The notes under the pieces: model-generated
Told to the model about the DNA's origin: nothing
The model's database searches: none
What the model saw: only the letters and a program-made list of their open reading frames with translations
Origin: an uncultured Clostridium sp.
GTDB lineage: Bacteria; Bacillota; Clostridia; Lachnospirales; Lachnospiraceae
Direction of reading: 5' to 3'
DNA: 5,703 nt
Assembly: GCA_905192625.1 (NCBI GenBank)
Contig: CAJJLI010000177.1
Span: 1-5,703 of the forward strand
Shown: in pieces, positions 5,103-5,703 of the stretch
How the letters are laid out: each line of letters opens with the position of its first letter
How positions within the stretch are numbered: position 1 is the first letter of the stretch
Position numbers and translations under genes: made by a program

Positions 5103-5703
5103 ATGTTTAAAGTGAAAAATATAAAGAAAATTTTTGCTCTTGGATTAATTTTAAGTATGACGATTGGTGGAGATTACGCAAAAGCAGCAGAATTAGAGAA
5201 TCCAGTTTTCGCACTTGATTTTTTTGATGAAGATGCGGTCATGAATATGGATGAAGAAACAAGAGAAGTGTACTCAACATTTGAAGTTGGTAATGTTGAA
5301 TCAGAAAGTAGCTATGTGATGACGACACTTGATGAGAATTCTTTAGAAACATCCATTGATGTAGACAAAAATACATTCTTTACTGAGGTACTTAAACAAA
5401 ATGTTAATACGCCTGTTGATATTGCTATGAAAGTTTATGATAATAATATCCGTAAGGCTAAATTAAATGAGGCTGTTAATGGTAATACTTCTAGTTTTAG
5501 TACAGTAGATACTGACTCTAGTGGAAGTGTTATAACAACTACTTTAATTAATTCATCAAGCATATCAAATTATAATTATATTGTTAAAAATGAAGTATGG
5601 TCCACTCAACCTTTAGTTGTGAAAAGAGTGATAAATGGAATTGGCTTAAATTCAAATTCTTCAATAATAATATGGGCATTGGAACCACCAGCACCAAATG
5701 CAC
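5103..5703 (+). CDS. Secreted protein of unknown function, N-terminal part
   Basis: An open frame from ATG 5103 continues past the right edge; 200 codons are visible. The start is well supported by AAAGGGGA ending 5 nt upstream. The N-terminus is a Sec signal peptide: basic KVKNIKK (3-9), hydrophobic core IFALGLILSMTIGG (10-23) and a likely signal peptidase I site at AKA/AE (after Ala28). The mature part begins acidic (residues 30-90: FFDEDAVMNMDEETREVY and similar), then becomes rich in Ser, Thr and Asn with alternating hydrophobics, suggesting beta structure from about 104 onward. A W-x3-P pattern (Trp166, Pro170) resembles hypothetical secreted proteins of Gram-positives, but I cannot name a family. 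No lipobox, LPXTG or repeat is visible in the part present. It stands alone after a long gap, and any partners lie beyond the window. No enzymatic function can be assigned. Confidence 0.8.
   Translation, partial: MFKVKNIKKIFALGLILSMTIGGDYAKAAELENPVFALDFFDEDAVMNMDEETREVYSTFEVGNVESESSYVMTTLDENSLETSIDVDKNTFFTEVLKQNVNTPVDIAMKVYDNNIRKAKLNEAVNGNTSSFSTVDTDSSGSVITTTLINSSSISNYNYIVKNEVWSTQPLVVKRVINGIGLNSNSSIIIWALEPPAPNA

Overview
This is a 5.7 kb, AT-rich window. The low-GC codon use, strong purine-rich ribosome binding sites and gene content (a YtrA-type GntR regulator, a DegV/FakB protein, GlyA, a stand-alone LUD protein and a Sec-exported protein of unknown function) point to a low-GC Gram-positive. 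A clostridial, perhaps Lachnospiraceae-like, organism is the best guess. This rests on gene type and composition only; there is no rRNA or other marker gene to confirm it.

Layout from left to right: the start of a GntR/YtrA-family repressor reads leftward out of the window (222 to 1), and a near-perfect 36-bp palindrome lies across its own promoter. An AT-rich gap follows, then degV (584-1462, plus strand) and glyA (1765-3003, plus strand). These are separated by about 300 bp holding one or two hairpin terminators and a clear glyA promoter. A strong bidirectional terminator sits between glyA and the convergent GNAT acetyltransferase (3607-3053, minus strand). Upstream of that, also on the minus strand, is a LUD-domain protein (4519-3884). 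A 583-bp gene-free stretch follows, with several inverted repeats and an orphan Shine-Dalgarno sequence. Last is the 5' part of a gene for a secreted protein of unknown function (5103 to the right edge, plus strand).

The genes look like independent transcription units rather than a pathway operon. Each has its own ribosome binding site, most have a candidate promoter, and large gaps or terminators separate them. GlyA supplies one-carbon units and glycine; the DegV protein should bind fatty acids for a FakA kinase encoded elsewhere; GNAT and LUD are accessory enzymes with unknown substrates. I see no CRISPR array, phage gene, toxin-antitoxin pair, tRNA, rRNA or intact transposase, and no convincing new multi-gene system. 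The parts most worth a second look are the self-overlapping operator of the GntR gene, the 78-bp terminal-inverted-repeat element at 4899-4976, the cysteine-rich tail of the LUD protein, and the cut-off secreted protein.
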